From contig NW_023601433.1 of the NCBI RefSeq assembly GCF_014898055.3, positions 82,903,106-82,967,105 of the forward strand: a stretch of 64,000 nt of DNA, in the 5' to 3' direction. This document shows positions 1-10,904 of the stretch, piece after piece. Source of the DNA: Talpa occidentalis (Eukaryota; Chordata; Mammalia; Eulipotyphla; Talpidae). How positions within the stretch are numbered: the first letter of the stretch is position 1; the number at the start of each line of letters is the position of its first letter. The notes under the pieces are model-generated. The model ran no database searches and was not told the DNA's origin. It was given only the letters and a program-made list of their open reading frames with translations. A program made the position numbers and the translations under genes.

Positions 1-900
1 TCCTGGTTTGACCCTTCAGGATCTGAGCCCACTACCTTCATCTCTGGCTTAGCCCAAGCTGGGGAAAAGCACTATCCCTGTGGAGCTGTTATGGAAAACT
101 TGGTTGGTTGCAAGGAAAATGAAAACCTCAGATAAGCCAAGAGAACTCCAACTCAAAATCAAAATGGCAGGGCTCAGAGCAATCGATCAGAAGGCTCAGG
201 AGACATATGCTGAATGTAGCACCTCAAAGTGAAAGCAGATGGGCTAATGTGCATTGATCTCCAAAGGCTTGTTGACACCCTTTTGAAACAGAGACAATAA
301 GGGGCATTGGGGGAGAGCTTTAAGTGAAGAGGGTCAAGTCATGGGGGATCAAAAAATCTGGGACAAGGACTCTTGGGTAAACTCTAAGCCTCATTTTAGA
401 ATGTCACCCTCAATTCCTTAGAGCTGACAGAATGGAGGGAGGGGAAGAGGGGAGGGGCTTTGTCTCTGCCACTACCTGATCACCAAGTTCTTAATTTTCA
501 GGTTTTTTTTTTCTTTCACTATCTCAGCTGCCCCAGCTCCCCCAGCCTCTGGATACATCAATGCAGGTCCCATAGATTCTCTGTGCCCACCCCCCATACA
601 ACACACTTTGCCCTTTTTTCGGTCTCTAATTTATTTCTCAGTGTGCCCAATTTCTGTCCAAGAAGCATTGCCACCTCCCTCCCTGAAGTTCTCGAGTCCT
701 TGAAATACCAATACTAAGTGGGGGGCTAGAAAGAAGGGGGAAAACATGTCTTGGCTCCCTTGTTATGATACATCAACAAACAGTGCCTTCAGTTTAGCCT
801 GGCTGACTTACAGCAACCTGGGGAACTAAACTATCCAGGGTGAGTGAGAGTGGTGGATTAACAATTCTCAACTAGTTAAAAAGACAACCAAAACACACAA
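1..900. other. Unique non-coding sequence
   Basis: I recognise no repeat, exon or RNA gene here. A pyrimidine-rich tract ending in CTATCTCAG near 503-528 resembles a splice acceptor. No convincing donor or conserved-looking reading frame follows it, so I do not call an exon. Confidence 0.4.
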
Positions 901-1050
901 CCGCTGCTCCCCTCAGCAGTGTATTTCAGTAGATCTGCCTGTTCTGCTCCCCACTCCGTCTCTGGTGAATCCTCTCACCCCACCCCCCACACACACACCC
1001 CTCCGGCCTACACCCTAGTTCTTGTATGCATAAATAAATATTTTAAAAGG
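901..1050 (+). repeat. tRNA-derived SINE, 5'-truncated
   Basis: Only the 3' half of the family is present. It starts at the CTGCTCCCCTCAGCAGTG block and runs through the CTGTTCTGCTCCCCACTC and TCTGGTGAATCCTCTCACC blocks to the AT-rich CTTGTATGCATAAATAAA tail. The tRNA-like head with its A and B boxes is missing. I see no clear target-site duplication. Confidence 0.8.
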
Positions 1051-2204
1051 GGGGTAATGAATGGAAAGTTATCCTCATGGAGATCTAATTTAGGTTTCCT
1101 CTCAAATCACAACTCTCAAGGCCAGTGTCAGCCAAGAAAGAGATTCTGGTCAGGCTCTTGTCTTCCATCTCTTCTATTTTCTTCCTATTGTTCAGTGACA
1201 TGGGAAGCCCATCTTTAGTCTTCTGTCCGGTGTTGTCCCTAGGTTTGGTCAAGTGCTTGCAACAGAACCAACCAATACTGTCATGTTGGTTAAAGGGGTC
1301 TTGAAAGAAGAGGGCGAGCTGGAGTAACATTGGGGGCATCTGACTTAATTTGCTACCAAAAATGGACCAGGCCATTCATCTGGGCTGGGCACAGGAGAGG
1401 AAACCTTGGAACTTTCCTGAATGACAATATCCCCTAACTGAACCCCAACCATTGAGTCACCTCCCCCTATCCTAGGGCCCTGGAGCTTGTTTTATCATTT
1501 GCTAAATGTACAGAATAAACACTCAATATTCAGGGACAAGGGTCTCTCTGGGGTCTCTCCCGCCTCATCCCTCACTCAAGGAATTTTGCAGATAAATCAC
1601 CATGTTAATCCCTGGCCTGAGAGTTATGGGCTGCAGGAGGCAGAAGGAGAATGAGGAAGTGGGACTTGGGGATAGAAGGAAGCCCTTGATGACAAATGAA
1701 GGGTGAACTCGCAGCTGGGAAGTCTGCAGTCGGGGTGGATCTTCCAGAGAGAAGAGGGTGATCTGGGAGTTGCTGAGGCAGGAGTGACCTACCCAGACAA
1801 CCATGCTGCCCAGGCGGAGAGCTGTTCAGAGGAGTGGGGACCAGAAAGGAAAATGGCTTCAGGACAAGAACAGAAGGGGAAAGAAAGTGCCCTTCCTGTG
1901 ACAGGTGACACTGAGGAGGCAGCAGCTTTATTGGATCAGATTTGGCCCCTTTAGACTTGGAATCTAGACTTGGAATTTAGACTTGGCCCCTTTAGGCCAA
2001 GGAGCAACAACTATGGAGGCCTTTGCCGGGCCTGGGCCTTCCACATGCTCCTCGTGCCGACAGCTTGGCTGGTGGACTCTGCGCCTGGGGCTGTGGGTTC
2101 CTCTCCATGGATACAGTGACTTGGGCTCAGATGAAGAGATGCCAGAGAGGAAAGGTGGGATTTATTGACTTCCATCTTTGCTGGGATTCTCTGCCATTGG
2201 GGGG
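1051..2204. other. Unique non-coding sequence
   Basis: No interspersed repeat or gene is recognised. The one small internal structure is the short tandem repeat at 1945-1997. Several overlapping short frames exist on both strands, but none resembles a known protein. Confidence 0.35.
1945..1997. repeat. Short degenerate tandem repeat
   Basis: The unit TAGACTTGGAAT(C/T) occurs about three times with a period of 13-14 bases. It is bracketed by two copies of GGCCCCTTTAG. Confidence 0.7.
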
Positions 2205-2223
2205 TATGTGTGTGTGCATGTGC

Positions 2224-2258
<35 letters not shown>
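2205..2258. repeat. (TG)n microsatellite
   Basis: A TG dinucleotide tract interrupted once by TGCATGTGCCTC, then continuous to TGTGTAGG. Confidence 0.95.
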
Positions 2259-2259
<1 letters not shown>

Positions 2260-2330
2260 GTTATATGATATAGTGGAGAAACATTTCTATTTATCTGACA
2301 TTAATTCAACTATTGAAAGATGATGAGAAG

Positions 2331-2607
2331 GGGCCTCCCTGGTGGCCTAGGGGTTAAGTCTCAGCACTGAACCAAGACAACCTGAGTTCAATCCCCAGCC
2401 AGGGAGCTACCCACATGGAGCAGCAGACCTCTCCTGACTCGCCTGCTGCTTCCCTCAGCAGTGGATTTCAGTAAGTCTACCTGTTCTGTTCACCATCTGT
2501 CTCTGGTGAATCCTCTCAACCCCTGCACCTCTGGCCTGTACCCCAGCTCTTGTATGCATAAATAAATAAATAAATCTTTTTTTTAAAAAAAAAAAAAAGG
2601 GAGAGAG
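2331..2607 (+). repeat. tRNA-derived SINE, full length (older subfamily)
   Basis: The head reads GGGCCTCCCTGGTGGCCTAG, followed by GGTTAAGTCTCAGCACTG, which marks the older subfamily here. A B-box-like GAGTTCAATCCCC and the family body come next. The element ends in an (AAAT)n and poly(A) tail. A probable target-site duplication GATGAGAAG flanks it (about 2322-2330 and 2609-2617). Confidence 0.92.
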
Positions 2608-2846
2608 GATGAGAAGGGTGGGGGAAGACAAAAAGAGTAAATCACCTCAGGAGAAACTGCCCACCCTTCTACTCCATGAGCATCTGGGGAGAAAGGAGAG
2701 GGCAGAGGCTGCCAGCTGTGCCTCTGTTGCTCCCAAGCTTGTCTCATTCCCCATGTGTGTATCATAAAGTAAAATAGATTTTCAAAGATAATTCCACCTT
2801 TAAGAGATTTCCTGATCTACCATCCACACGTTCATGTATGCAGGAA

Positions 2847-2980
2847 GGTGTGTTGTGTGTGTGTGTAGTTGCAGTTGTGTTGTGTTGAAGGGGCATGTGT
2901 GTGTTGTGAATATGTGCATGCACATGTGTGGATATTGAATATTCCCGTTAGGGTGTGTGTGTGTGTGTGTGTGTGTGTGC
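2847..2980. repeat. TG-rich microsatellite region
   Basis: Two TG arrays, the second at 2953-2980, are joined by TGTTG- and CATG-rich interruptions. Confidence 0.9.
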
Positions 2981-3240
2981 AGATGTGCAGTATGCTGTGT
3001 GCTCTGTTGTGAGTCTGTTATGTATTACATGTGTACCGGCTGCGAAGGTGTTCTGATTATTAGCCAAGCATATCTGTGCAAAGGGTAGAGGTAGCGGCAT
3101 TTAACACTGATAATGGGGGTGGGCAGCTTACAGGAAAGAAAATCCTGTGAAACTCTCAAATGGAGGTATCCCTTCCTCTGAACACTCAAGTGAATTTGTA
3201 GGGCTGACCAGCACTGCCTGGAAGGCCAGTTATGAGTACA

Positions 3241-3351
3241 GGTGTGTATGTGTGTGTGTGTATGTGAGAGAGGAGAGAGTGAGAAAGAGACAGACAGACA
3301 GACAGACAGACAGACGGAGGGAGAGAGAGCGGGAGAGAGAGAGAGAGAGGA
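3241..3351. repeat. Compound (GT)n-(GACA)n-(GA)n microsatellite
   Basis: A GT tract runs into GAGA-rich sequence, then about seven GACA units, then a GA tract. This is a purine-rich compound microsatellite. The minus-strand leucine/serine/cysteine-rich frame across it is a by-product. Confidence 0.92.
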
Positions 3352-3519
3352 TGGCTTTCTCAAATAGAACAGAAACAGATACAGCGGGCTGTGATGTGTC
3401 TCTCAGATCCCCGTCCACAAATGAATTATTCTCATCCTTTCTGGGAGTGCTACTAAAATGGGGCTCTCAGGAGTCAGCCCTGTGGGGAATTCCTAGATGG
3501 GACCAAGATGGATGGAGTG

Positions 3520-3775
3520 TCCACTCGGTCAGTGATCAGCAGAGGGTATAAGAGCCCGACTCCTTACCCAACTTGGCACGTCCACCCCGGCCATTCTGCT
3601 CCAGAGTGACCCCTGGGCTTGGCTGCAGCCATCCATGGAATTGCATTGCACCTCAACTTCTTTCTCCAGTGAATCCTGGTTTCTTCCCCATCCTCACACA
3701 GGCCTTGGTTGCAAAGCTTCCCCTAATAAACATCCTGCATGATCATCTCCACCTCCAGTGAACTTCCAGACAGCC
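3520..3775 (+). mobile_element. Possible solo LTR fragment
   Basis: A TATA-like GGTATAAGAGCCC (about 3546-3558) is followed about 170 bases later by the polyadenylation signal AATAAA within CCCTAATAAACATCCTGC, and then by a pyrimidine-rich end. TATA box, short transcribed part and AATAAA in this order is typical of a retroviral LTR of U3-R-U5 layout. I cannot name the family or find clean TG...CA ends, so it could instead be unrelated unique sequence. Confidence 0.35.
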
Positions 3776-3929
3776 TAATCTGCAGGCTGGGAAGAAGCAA
3801 GTCTGGAACCAATATGGCGAGTCATCTAGTCTAGTCCTACGCCTCTTTATTCAAACTGGTTCATCATCATGGTTATACGCTCAGACCCCAAAGTTACATG
3901 TTTGCTTCCAAATCCTAACTCTTAACAGT

Positions 3930-4080
3930 GGGCACAGACAGGCTTCAACCTTTCTGAATCTTGTTCTCTGGAAACTAAAATAATAATAGTGCCTTCAGCC
4001 CAGGATGATGATGATAATTAAATGACATAAGGAAGACACCCCTGCGTCAGGGGCTCACTCAGCTCACACATACAACAGTT
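3930..4080 (+). repeat. MIR SINE fragment
   Basis: The MIR core and 3' region are recognisable: AACCTTTCTGAATCTTG, then TAATAATAGTGCCTTC, then TGATAATTAAATGA. It is strongly diverged, as expected for this ancient family. Confidence 0.6.
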
Positions 4081-4487
4081 ATCGGCAACTTTCACTATCC
4101 TGTGCTCACGAGGTGACTGTCGGTGGGAGAAAGGAGGAACTTGGTTCTCTTAGGAAGCAAGCTAATAAATTAATCAGTTAATAAACATCATATTCCTCTT
4201 GTCACAGCAGCTAAATCCTGGAGGCTGAACAGCAAAGGACCTCAGTGCTTGCTGACATGGTCTATCCCTGCTCCTCCCTGTTTGCATGTTTTAAGGGCTC
4301 CTGGCTACCAGAGTGCAGGCAGGGAGAAAGGGGTGAGCAAGAGACCCAGCCTTCCGATGACATCAAGGTGCATCAGGTAGTGTGGCAAGGAAATGATGGA
4401 GGAAGCAGCAAACCATCACACTGCAGAGGAAGCAAGCCCTCTGTGGCAGCCAGCCTCCGAGATGAGACCTGCCATCCTTGCTTCTCC

Positions 4488-4948
4488 TACTTGCTAATCC
4501 TGAGCTGAATGAGGCTGGCCTGCATAGCCAGTAGAATGTTGTAGAAATGTCGGAGCATGACTTCCAAGGTCAGTCCTAAGAGAATGCAGATTCTTCCTTG
4601 CTCCCTCTGGGATTGTTCCTTCAGAGGGAAACCAGCTGCAGTGGTATGAAGGCCCACCCACCCCCCACCCCGGGCAGACCTGTGAGAGGCCCACTGGTCC
4701 AGGAGCTGAGGCCTCCTGCCAACAGCCACATGAGTGAATCATCTGGAAAGAGGAGCCTCCAACCTTGGTCAAGCCTTCAAGTGAAACTGCAGCCCTGAAG
4801 TTGTTACCACACCCTCGAGGGAGCAGGAGGCAGACCCCAAATCCCTGACTGACAGAAACTGAGAGGATTTGTGTTTGCTGTTGAAAGCCTCTGACTTTGG
4901 GGATTATCTGTTCCACAGCAAAGATAATAAGGGGACATACCTCCCCTT
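4488..4948 (+). mobile_element. Ancient LTR-like repeat (MaLR-type, family not certain)
   Basis: Segments matching a common mammalian repeat lie in order: CCAGTAGAATG near the 5' end, then GAGGCCCACTGGTCCAGGAG, CTGAGGCCTCCTGCCAACAG, GTCAAGCCTTCAAGTGA, ACAGAAACTGAGAGGA and the 3' end GCAAAGATAATAAG. The 3' end resembles MaLR-type LTR ends. I am sure it is an interspersed repeat, and less sure of the class. Confidence 0.6.
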
Positions 4949-4949
4949 C

Positions 4950-6912
4950 TGTTTTAGAGAAGATATGATTTATCCCAATACAGTTATTAGCTTATATGAA
5001 GGTGCTGATATTTGGCCATTTTTAACCCACAAAAATGGCAACTACCTGCAGGACAGTTTCTACACTGACTTAGGGAGGGACTCGAAGGTCTGGATAATGC
5101 AGGCCGGTGCAAGGGGTGATGGACACTTTGTCTCCAGGAAGACCCAAGAGTAGGTGCTTCAGCAGGAACCGGCTGTGTTTCTGGGAGCGAGAGTAGCCCT
5201 GGGAGGGAACGTCTCCAGACCCCTGGCTACCTCGCTCTCCTCTTCCCGTGTGGCCGGGGCCTTCGGAGGCCCTCCAGCAACTCCCCTGTCTCTGTCCCAC
5301 TGCTTTTTACAAGCTCCCAAGTTCAGTGAAGCTCCAGGTCCTATGGAGAGGCGGAAAGGCGCCCCGTGGCAGATAATTAGAGAGATTGGTTCAAGCGCCC
5401 GGACTCAGCTCTCCAGCCCAGCCTCAGAGAGTCCCCGGTGAACCATTTGCCGGCTCTCATTTCTCAGGGGCTGCTTCAGCAGGTGGTCACGGGCAGGTAG
5501 TCAATAGGGACCTTCTGGCCAAGGACCGGGGGCTCTTTGGAAAGGTCAAATCCAGGGCCCGGAGGGCACGGCTCAAGAGGCCACGGGGTCGGGACCCGTC
5601 TCGATGACAGATGAATCTCGGCCTGTCTCCCCTCTCCCGGGAAGCGGGACGAAGCCTCTTGAGACAAGGGAGGTGGGAGGGGGTGGTGTTGGGGGCTCAC
5701 AAAGAAAGGCGAGTCTGGTGTCTGGCCGGCACCTCTCAACTGGTCTTCATTAGGCAGCCCGACAACCCTCTCTTCTGCCGCCCTCTGCCCCTCGCTGATG
5801 GGGTGCTGTCTCCAGACCTCTCAACTGTTCCTCATTAGGTGAAACAGTGCGCTTTTGTCCTGCATGAAGCCTTCTTTGTTCCGCCAGCCCAGCCAAGCTA
5901 GAAAGCCAGAAACTGATACAAAACAATGCCACTCTATCCTGAGGGGACCCCTCCTCCTCCGTCTTCCTCCCCTGGCTGGACAGGGAAGAGCAACGTTCCC
6001 GTCACATCCCTGGATGTCTAGCTGAGAACACGTTTGCTGGAGCAGAAGAAAGCGCCTGATGAGACCTGGGCTTCCTAAACTTGATGCACATGGGCTTCAC
6101 CCAGAGAGCTTGCAAACGCCCCCGGCCCCCACCCCCAACGTTCTGCTTTGATGGGTCTGGCGAGCAACCCAAGCAGTGGGATTTGTAAAACCTCCCCCGT
6201 GTCTGGAAAGCGCAGGAAAGTGCGAGGACCACAGGCCGAGACGCAGTCCACATCTTCCAACATCCTTGTCCACCTGCCCCCTCAGGTCAAATCAGGGATG
6301 GCACACAGCAGATCTCACTTCTGGGGTACCTGGTGCCATCCTCAGAACACGTGCCTGCTGCCAATGTCCAGGATGGCCACAGCTGTAGCCTGGACCACAT
6401 ACCTGCCAGACGAAGACGTGTGAGCAAGCGGCGTGGACACAGCCAGCCAGCACCTTAAATCATGCCCAGATGATTTAAGATCTCTGGAGGCTCTGTTCTC
6501 CTTCCTTCTCTCTGATTCTTAGCACCAGGCTCTTGAACCAAAACTCCACATCCTGAAAGATATTTCTGATGCCTGGAGACTCGGTCGGCTGTGACCGGAT
6601 GTCTTGCCAGCTGCCGTCCCAAAAGCAAGGCTGAAAGAGTTATTTATCCAAACGCTGTTGAGCTGCGTGAGCCCCATGTGTCTCCACACCCGCCACTTGC
6701 CCTACAGGCTGAGAAGGAAGATGGGGTGTAATTTCAAGACAAAGAGAGGCTCTCTTCCCCGCAGCACAGCAGGCACCAAACAACTCCCCTCCCAAGATCT
6801 ACTAGTAAAAGTCTCACCTCTTTGTCACCCAGGCCTGAAATAGCAACGTGACAGGTTTATATAGGTTAGAGCCTGTCGACCCTGCTTTTAAAAGTAGATG
6901 TTAGGTGGTGGG
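4950..6912. other. Unique, GC-richer non-coding sequence
   Basis: No repeat is recognised apart from the spaced direct repeat at 5731-5839. GC content rises from about 5150 to 6450, but CpG is scattered and I cannot support a CpG island. Short frames on both strands show no recognisable domain. Confidence 0.35.
5731..5839. repeat. Spaced 24-bp direct repeat
   Basis: ACCTCTCAACTG(G/T)TC(T/C)TCATTAGG occurs at 5731-5754 and 5816-5839. The copies are 85 bases apart and differ at two positions. Confidence 0.85.
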
Positions 6913-7097
6913 GCCAGATTTCACAAGTGAAAATACAGGACCCCAGCTACATTGGAATTACAGATGAACGACGGATCATTTTTTAGTCTAAGAATGTCTC
7001 ATGAAGTATTTGGGGCATACTTTGACTAAAAAAAAAATCCACTCATTCATCGGAAATCCAAATTTAACTGGACACCCTGTATTTTATCTGGCAACTC
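6913..7097. mobile_element. Palindromic DNA-transposon relic (MITE-like)
   Basis: The left arm begins AAAATACAGGACCCCAG (6930 on) and the right arm ends CACCCTGTATTTTATCTGG (to about 7091). They are imperfect inverted copies of about 70 bases around a TATTTGGGGCATAC centre. The sequence matches a palindromic repeat that I recall as common in mammals, with termini of the GCCAGATAAAATACAGG type, but I cannot name it. Confidence 0.75.
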
Positions 7098-7520
7098 TAA
7101 AGTTGGCAGAAAAGGCTGAGAGTTGTTGGCACGTTGGTGTAAGTGAACTCGACTGGTTTGCTCTTGGCGTAGCATAGTTTCTCCAAGAAGGGCGCTTTCA
7201 CGAGACAGGAGGTAACATTTTTGACTCCGGAACGCTCTTCTGAGAAAGACTCAAGCCACAGCAGCAATGGGAGGGCAAGTGTGTCACAGTGGTCCACAGC
7301 ATCTGCCGTGGCTTCTGGCCGTCGAATGAGGATGTGCCAGACACCTACTCACGGCCACGGATCCGACTCGGAGCCACGTGTAGTGTGTGGCCCCACCGAG
7401 GTGTTGAACTCAGGGGCGTATATTTTTTTTGTAATAAAGAAGAGGTGGAGAAGCAGAGTGTGTCAGCGAAGGTGCAAAAGAAATAGAAATACAGCTGAGT
7501 CTGAAAATATTGGGAACGTT
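7098..7520. other. Unique non-coding sequence
   Basis: No repeat or gene is recognised between the palindromic element and the L1 fragment. An AATAAA hexamer follows a T-run near 7421-7438. Confidence 0.35.
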
Positions 7521-7981
7521 TCTTTGACCCTACTCCCTTCATCCCCCCTGCAGAATGTCTCTGGTTTATAGTTGCTTGTTGATTTTGATTTTCACTTCAT
7601 TATAATTACTTTTTTCCCCCGATCCTTTATTTGGATCCTCTACATTCCTCCTATAAATGAAACCATCCGGTATTTTTCTTTTTCTTTCTGGTTTATTTCA
7701 CTGAGCATGATCCCTTCCAGCTCCATCCATGTTGCTGCGAATGGCATGAGTTTATCTTTTTTGATTGCTGAGTAATACTCCATGGTGTATATGTACCACA
7801 TCTTCTTGATCCACTCATCTTATTTTGGGGCTTTCGGGTTGTTTCCATAGCTTAGCTATTGTAAATAGTGCTGCAATAATCAGGGGTGCAGGTGCCCTTT
7901 TGAATTAATGTTTTTGTGTCCTTTGGGTAGATCCCTAGGAGTGCAATTGCTGGCTCATATGGAAGCTCCATTTTTAGCAGG
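7521..7981 (-). mobile_element. LINE-1 fragment: ORF2 C-terminus and start of 3'UTR
   Basis: On the minus strand the frame contains ELPYEPAIALLGIYPKDTK, the conserved C-terminal block of L1 ORF2 protein, followed by the last part of ORF2 and the 3'UTR start. It is the same L1 subfamily as the plus-strand copy at 26562. The last ~160 bases of the 3'UTR and the poly(A) tail are missing at the left end, and everything upstream of the C-terminal block is missing at the right. It is an inactive relic; full ORF2 encodes the endonuclease and reverse transcriptase. Confidence 0.88.
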
Positions 7982-8970
7982 GAAATGGATCTTGACCCTT
8001 CATACCCTTTTGCTCGCAACCTGCAGGCAGTAGTTCGATGCACGGCTGGTGGATCTATAGCAAAAGTCTTTCTGTGTATCCACGTCATTGACTTTTCCTG
8101 CTCTCCCAGAGATGTGAAGTCTGTGTCTCCTCACCCACACGCCACCTTCTCCTGCCCCATGGAGAACCATGGCCCCTTCTGGGCTGCAGACGTTGGCCAG
8201 GGAGGAAGTCCAGAGCCACCCAGGGAAGGGAATGCCCACTTCCGTGCACATTCCAGATGGCAGAAGGAACCCATTCATCAAACTGGGAAAACTGCCCCGT
8301 TCTCCAGGAAGAACCATCATGAGGCGCTTGTAAATACATGTCTGTAGGTTTAAACAAACTGCATCATTATTTTTATTTTGTGAGGGGAGGCCATGTGAAG
8401 GGAACAAGAGGCAAGCTTTGGTGTTTGTGCTGCAGACAATACGTGCCCGGGTCTCAGGCTGTTTCCGTGTCTTCTGCCCAAGCCAACTGGCCAGCCCCGT
8501 GGCCTCGCAACAGGAGAGGGGTGCCAATTCCTAACATTCTATTTTCATACTGTTTGATGATAAAAATCGCTCCAGTGGGACCAAGGGCCACGAACAAAAA
8601 CAGGAAGCAGCCCCCTGATTAGATAGGCACCGAGTAGCTTATGGAGTGAAAAACAAAATGACTAAAATGACAAATGAGGGGGCCGTGAACACTGCCATCC
8701 CCTTCCCGGACAGGCCAAGAAGAAATGGCAAGAAGACTTCAGGGAAGCAGTCCCGGCTTGGGCTCTTAGTGGGGGTGACAGGGCCTTGCCCTGCGCCGTC
8801 CCCGGCACATGCCTTCCTTAAACTGCCTCTTAGGTTAAAGCCATGGGGAAAACCGCCAGGTCTATCATGACTTCCTTTGAAAATCGGCCTAAGTGCTGTA
8901 GCTTCTTGCTCTGAACTGTGGAGTCTCCTTGAAATGTATGGTCTTAAGGCCTTCACCAAAACTAAGCCTA
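7982..8970. other. Unique non-coding sequence with a chance long frame
   Basis: I recognise no repeat here. A minus-strand frame at 8000-8527 (175 codons) runs into the L1 fragment at its 3' side in another frame. It shows no domain or compositional sign of coding. Tracts such as TGTTTGATGATAAAAATCG (about 8550) could belong to a non-coding conserved element. Confidence 0.3.
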
Positions 8971-8973
8971 CGT

Positions 8974-9218
8974 GGGGCCTCCCTCGTGGTGCAGGGGTTA
9001 AGTCTCAGCACTAGCAAGCCATCAGCAATGAGTTCCATCCCCGGCCAGGGAGCTACCCACATGGCGCAGCAGACCTCTCCTGTCTCTCCCGCTGCTCCCC
9101 TCAGCAGTGTATTTCAATAGATCTGCCTGTTCTGCTGAATCCTCTCACCCCTGTATCTCTGGCCTACACCCCAGCTCTTGGATGCATAAATCAATAAAAT
9201 AAATCTTAAAAAATAAAG
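8974..9218 (+). repeat. tRNA-derived SINE, older subfamily
   Basis: It begins GGGGCCTCCCTCGTGGTGC and continues with GGTTAAGTCTCAGCACTA. It has lost the CCCCACTCTGTCTCTGGTG block, so CTGTTCTGCTGAATCC is joined directly. It ends in an AAATAAATCTTAAAAAAT tail. No clear target-site duplication was found. Confidence 0.9.
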
Positions 9219-9794
9219 AATATTCTTACTAAGAGAACAACAAAGGTTCTAAAAGAGATCAGTCCTAGCCGCTGCCAAGCCCGCCACACGCCCTCCACCA
9301 TAAAATGAGAAGGGTGTGAAATAACACTTCCAGTGGGACTTTAAAGGGACCGTTAAGGCGGTAATGGGAAGCAATGGTCCCATGGTCAAAATAATTAGTA
9401 AAACACTGAGCTAAAGAAAATAATTTTAGGTTCTTTATTATGACAGTGCTTCTCACAGCCTTCCATTGGTGAGTTTTACAACTGGACGCCCCAAGAGAGA
9501 AATAAAATCTTCACGTTCCTAATTTTAAAAAGAGTTTTGACAGGTTGACCAAGAACTTGTTTCCAGGCCAGTTCAGGGAAATTTTCACCTCCTACCTCAA
9601 TTCTGGCACACCAGTTCATTGCTTATAACAAATGAAATCACACACTAAGCTGACAGTAGTGAGATTTGTAACTTGATGTTACTGATATTCGGGGCAGGTT
9701 AATGGGGGAGAGACAGCACAGGGCCCTGGGGGCGGGGGGAGATTCTACTTCCCCTCTTCTCTCAGTTACTTCTAATACAACATAGCAGCAGCAG

Positions 9795-9960
9795 GCCCTC
9801 TGTGTCCACCATGTGCCAGGCACTGAAGGACACACCAGCAGTCCAGAAATAATCAAGACATAATCCTTGTGTCCAGGAAACTCTAGTCGGAGACTTGGAT
9901 AAATAGAGATATCACAATACAGAGTGCGTACTGCTAGGAAGGGAAGAGAAAGCTCCCGGG
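9795..9960 (+). repeat. Ancient interspersed repeat (L2/MIR age)
   Basis: Contains ACCATGTGCCAGGCACTG followed by GTCCAGGAAACTCTAGTC, resembling the common CTACTATGTGCCAGGCACTG repeat of mammalian genomes. The same type recurs at 22690 and 30140. Confidence 0.5.
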
Positions 9961-10449
9961 GGAAGATTATGTCCGGGCTGTCAAAAAAAGAGAAGGCGAG
10001 TTGTTGGAGTTCATGTGAAAAATAACCCAGCCCACCCCAAAGCTATTCTAGTGTTAGGACTGGCAAGTCAGCCATCCTGATGCCCTGCTTCTGAAGGTAT
10101 CTGCTGCTGCCCCTCTGTTGGCTTTCAAAGGCCACGTGGTTACATTTTGCTGCAGAACAGTGATCAGTGGAAAGAACTGACATAGATTAAGATATGGACA
10201 GGCTATATAGATCATGGACCCAGATCTAATTCCTGCCTGGTCCACTCAATTACACAGAAGCTCCTTACTGGAGAAGCAGGTGTAGTCACCGTAAATAAGG
10301 TCAACTTTGGGCACGGATGTCATTCGGTAACTGCATTTGCCATGTCTGGGTGATACATAAGGAAACCATCAATAGTACAGTGGCTGAGTTTTCAGAGACA
10401 TGGCCAGCCTTTCCCGACAGTGTGGTATCTCCAAGTCAGGTGGGGCTGG

Positions 10450-10600
10450 AGGACAGAAATACTCTGAGAGCAATTGGGAGGTCAGGGTTCTAGTTCTGGC
10501 TCTATCTGAAAATCTGTCATCATGGCACATGGTTTAAGTCATTACTTCCCTTTGCCATGACTCAGTTTCCCTTCTATAAAATGGAATGAAATTTAAACTC
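10450..10600 (+). repeat. MIR SINE fragment
   Basis: Diverged MIR: GGTTCTAGTTCTGGCTCTA, then CATGACTCAGTTTCCCTTC and TATAAAATGGAATGAAA. Confidence 0.7.
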
Positions 10601-10664
10601 CAAGGTACACAAAGAGGACAGATATCTGAATTCATATTTCCAAACATGAATGCTTTGAATATCA

Positions 10665-10850
10665 TTCAATAACAGACATGGATTTGAATCCCAAATCAAC
10701 TCAGTTAACCACTTCAGGTCTCGGTTTTCTTATCTTTAAGATGGAAATTATGTTGTACCTACTATTCTACCAGGCCTGGATTGAGGTGATGTCTCTTATA
10801 GACCTGGCACATAATAGTCACTCAATAAGTCATTATGGATCCTGAGGTTA
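10665..10850 (+). repeat. MIR SINE
   Basis: A nearly complete diverged MIR. GGATTTGAATCCCAAATC (B-box region) is followed by CTTATCTTTAAGATGG and the 3' part CCTGGCACATAATAGTCAC with TCAATAAGT. Confidence 0.8.
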
Positions 10851-10904
10851 TGCATTTATTTAACAAAAATTATTTAAGTGCCTTTTATAGTTCAGGTAAT
10901 AGTT

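Noticed and set aside
500..570. Exon beginning at the acceptor-like CTATCTCAG
   Set aside because: No good donor site or protein similarity follows; a pyrimidine tract alone is not enough.
3147..3551. Arg/Glu-rich 134-codon frame
   Set aside because: Its distinctive part is the GACA/GA microsatellite.
7982..8010. Possible inverted L1 piece next to the L1 fragment (MDLDPSYP resembles an upstream ORF2 block)
   Set aside because: The similarity covers only about ten residues and would need a deletion of several hundred bases; too short to separate from chance.
8000..8527. 175-codon minus-strand frame as a gene
   Set aside because: No recognised domain; its 3' side runs into an L1 fragment in another frame, and overlapping frames are equally open.
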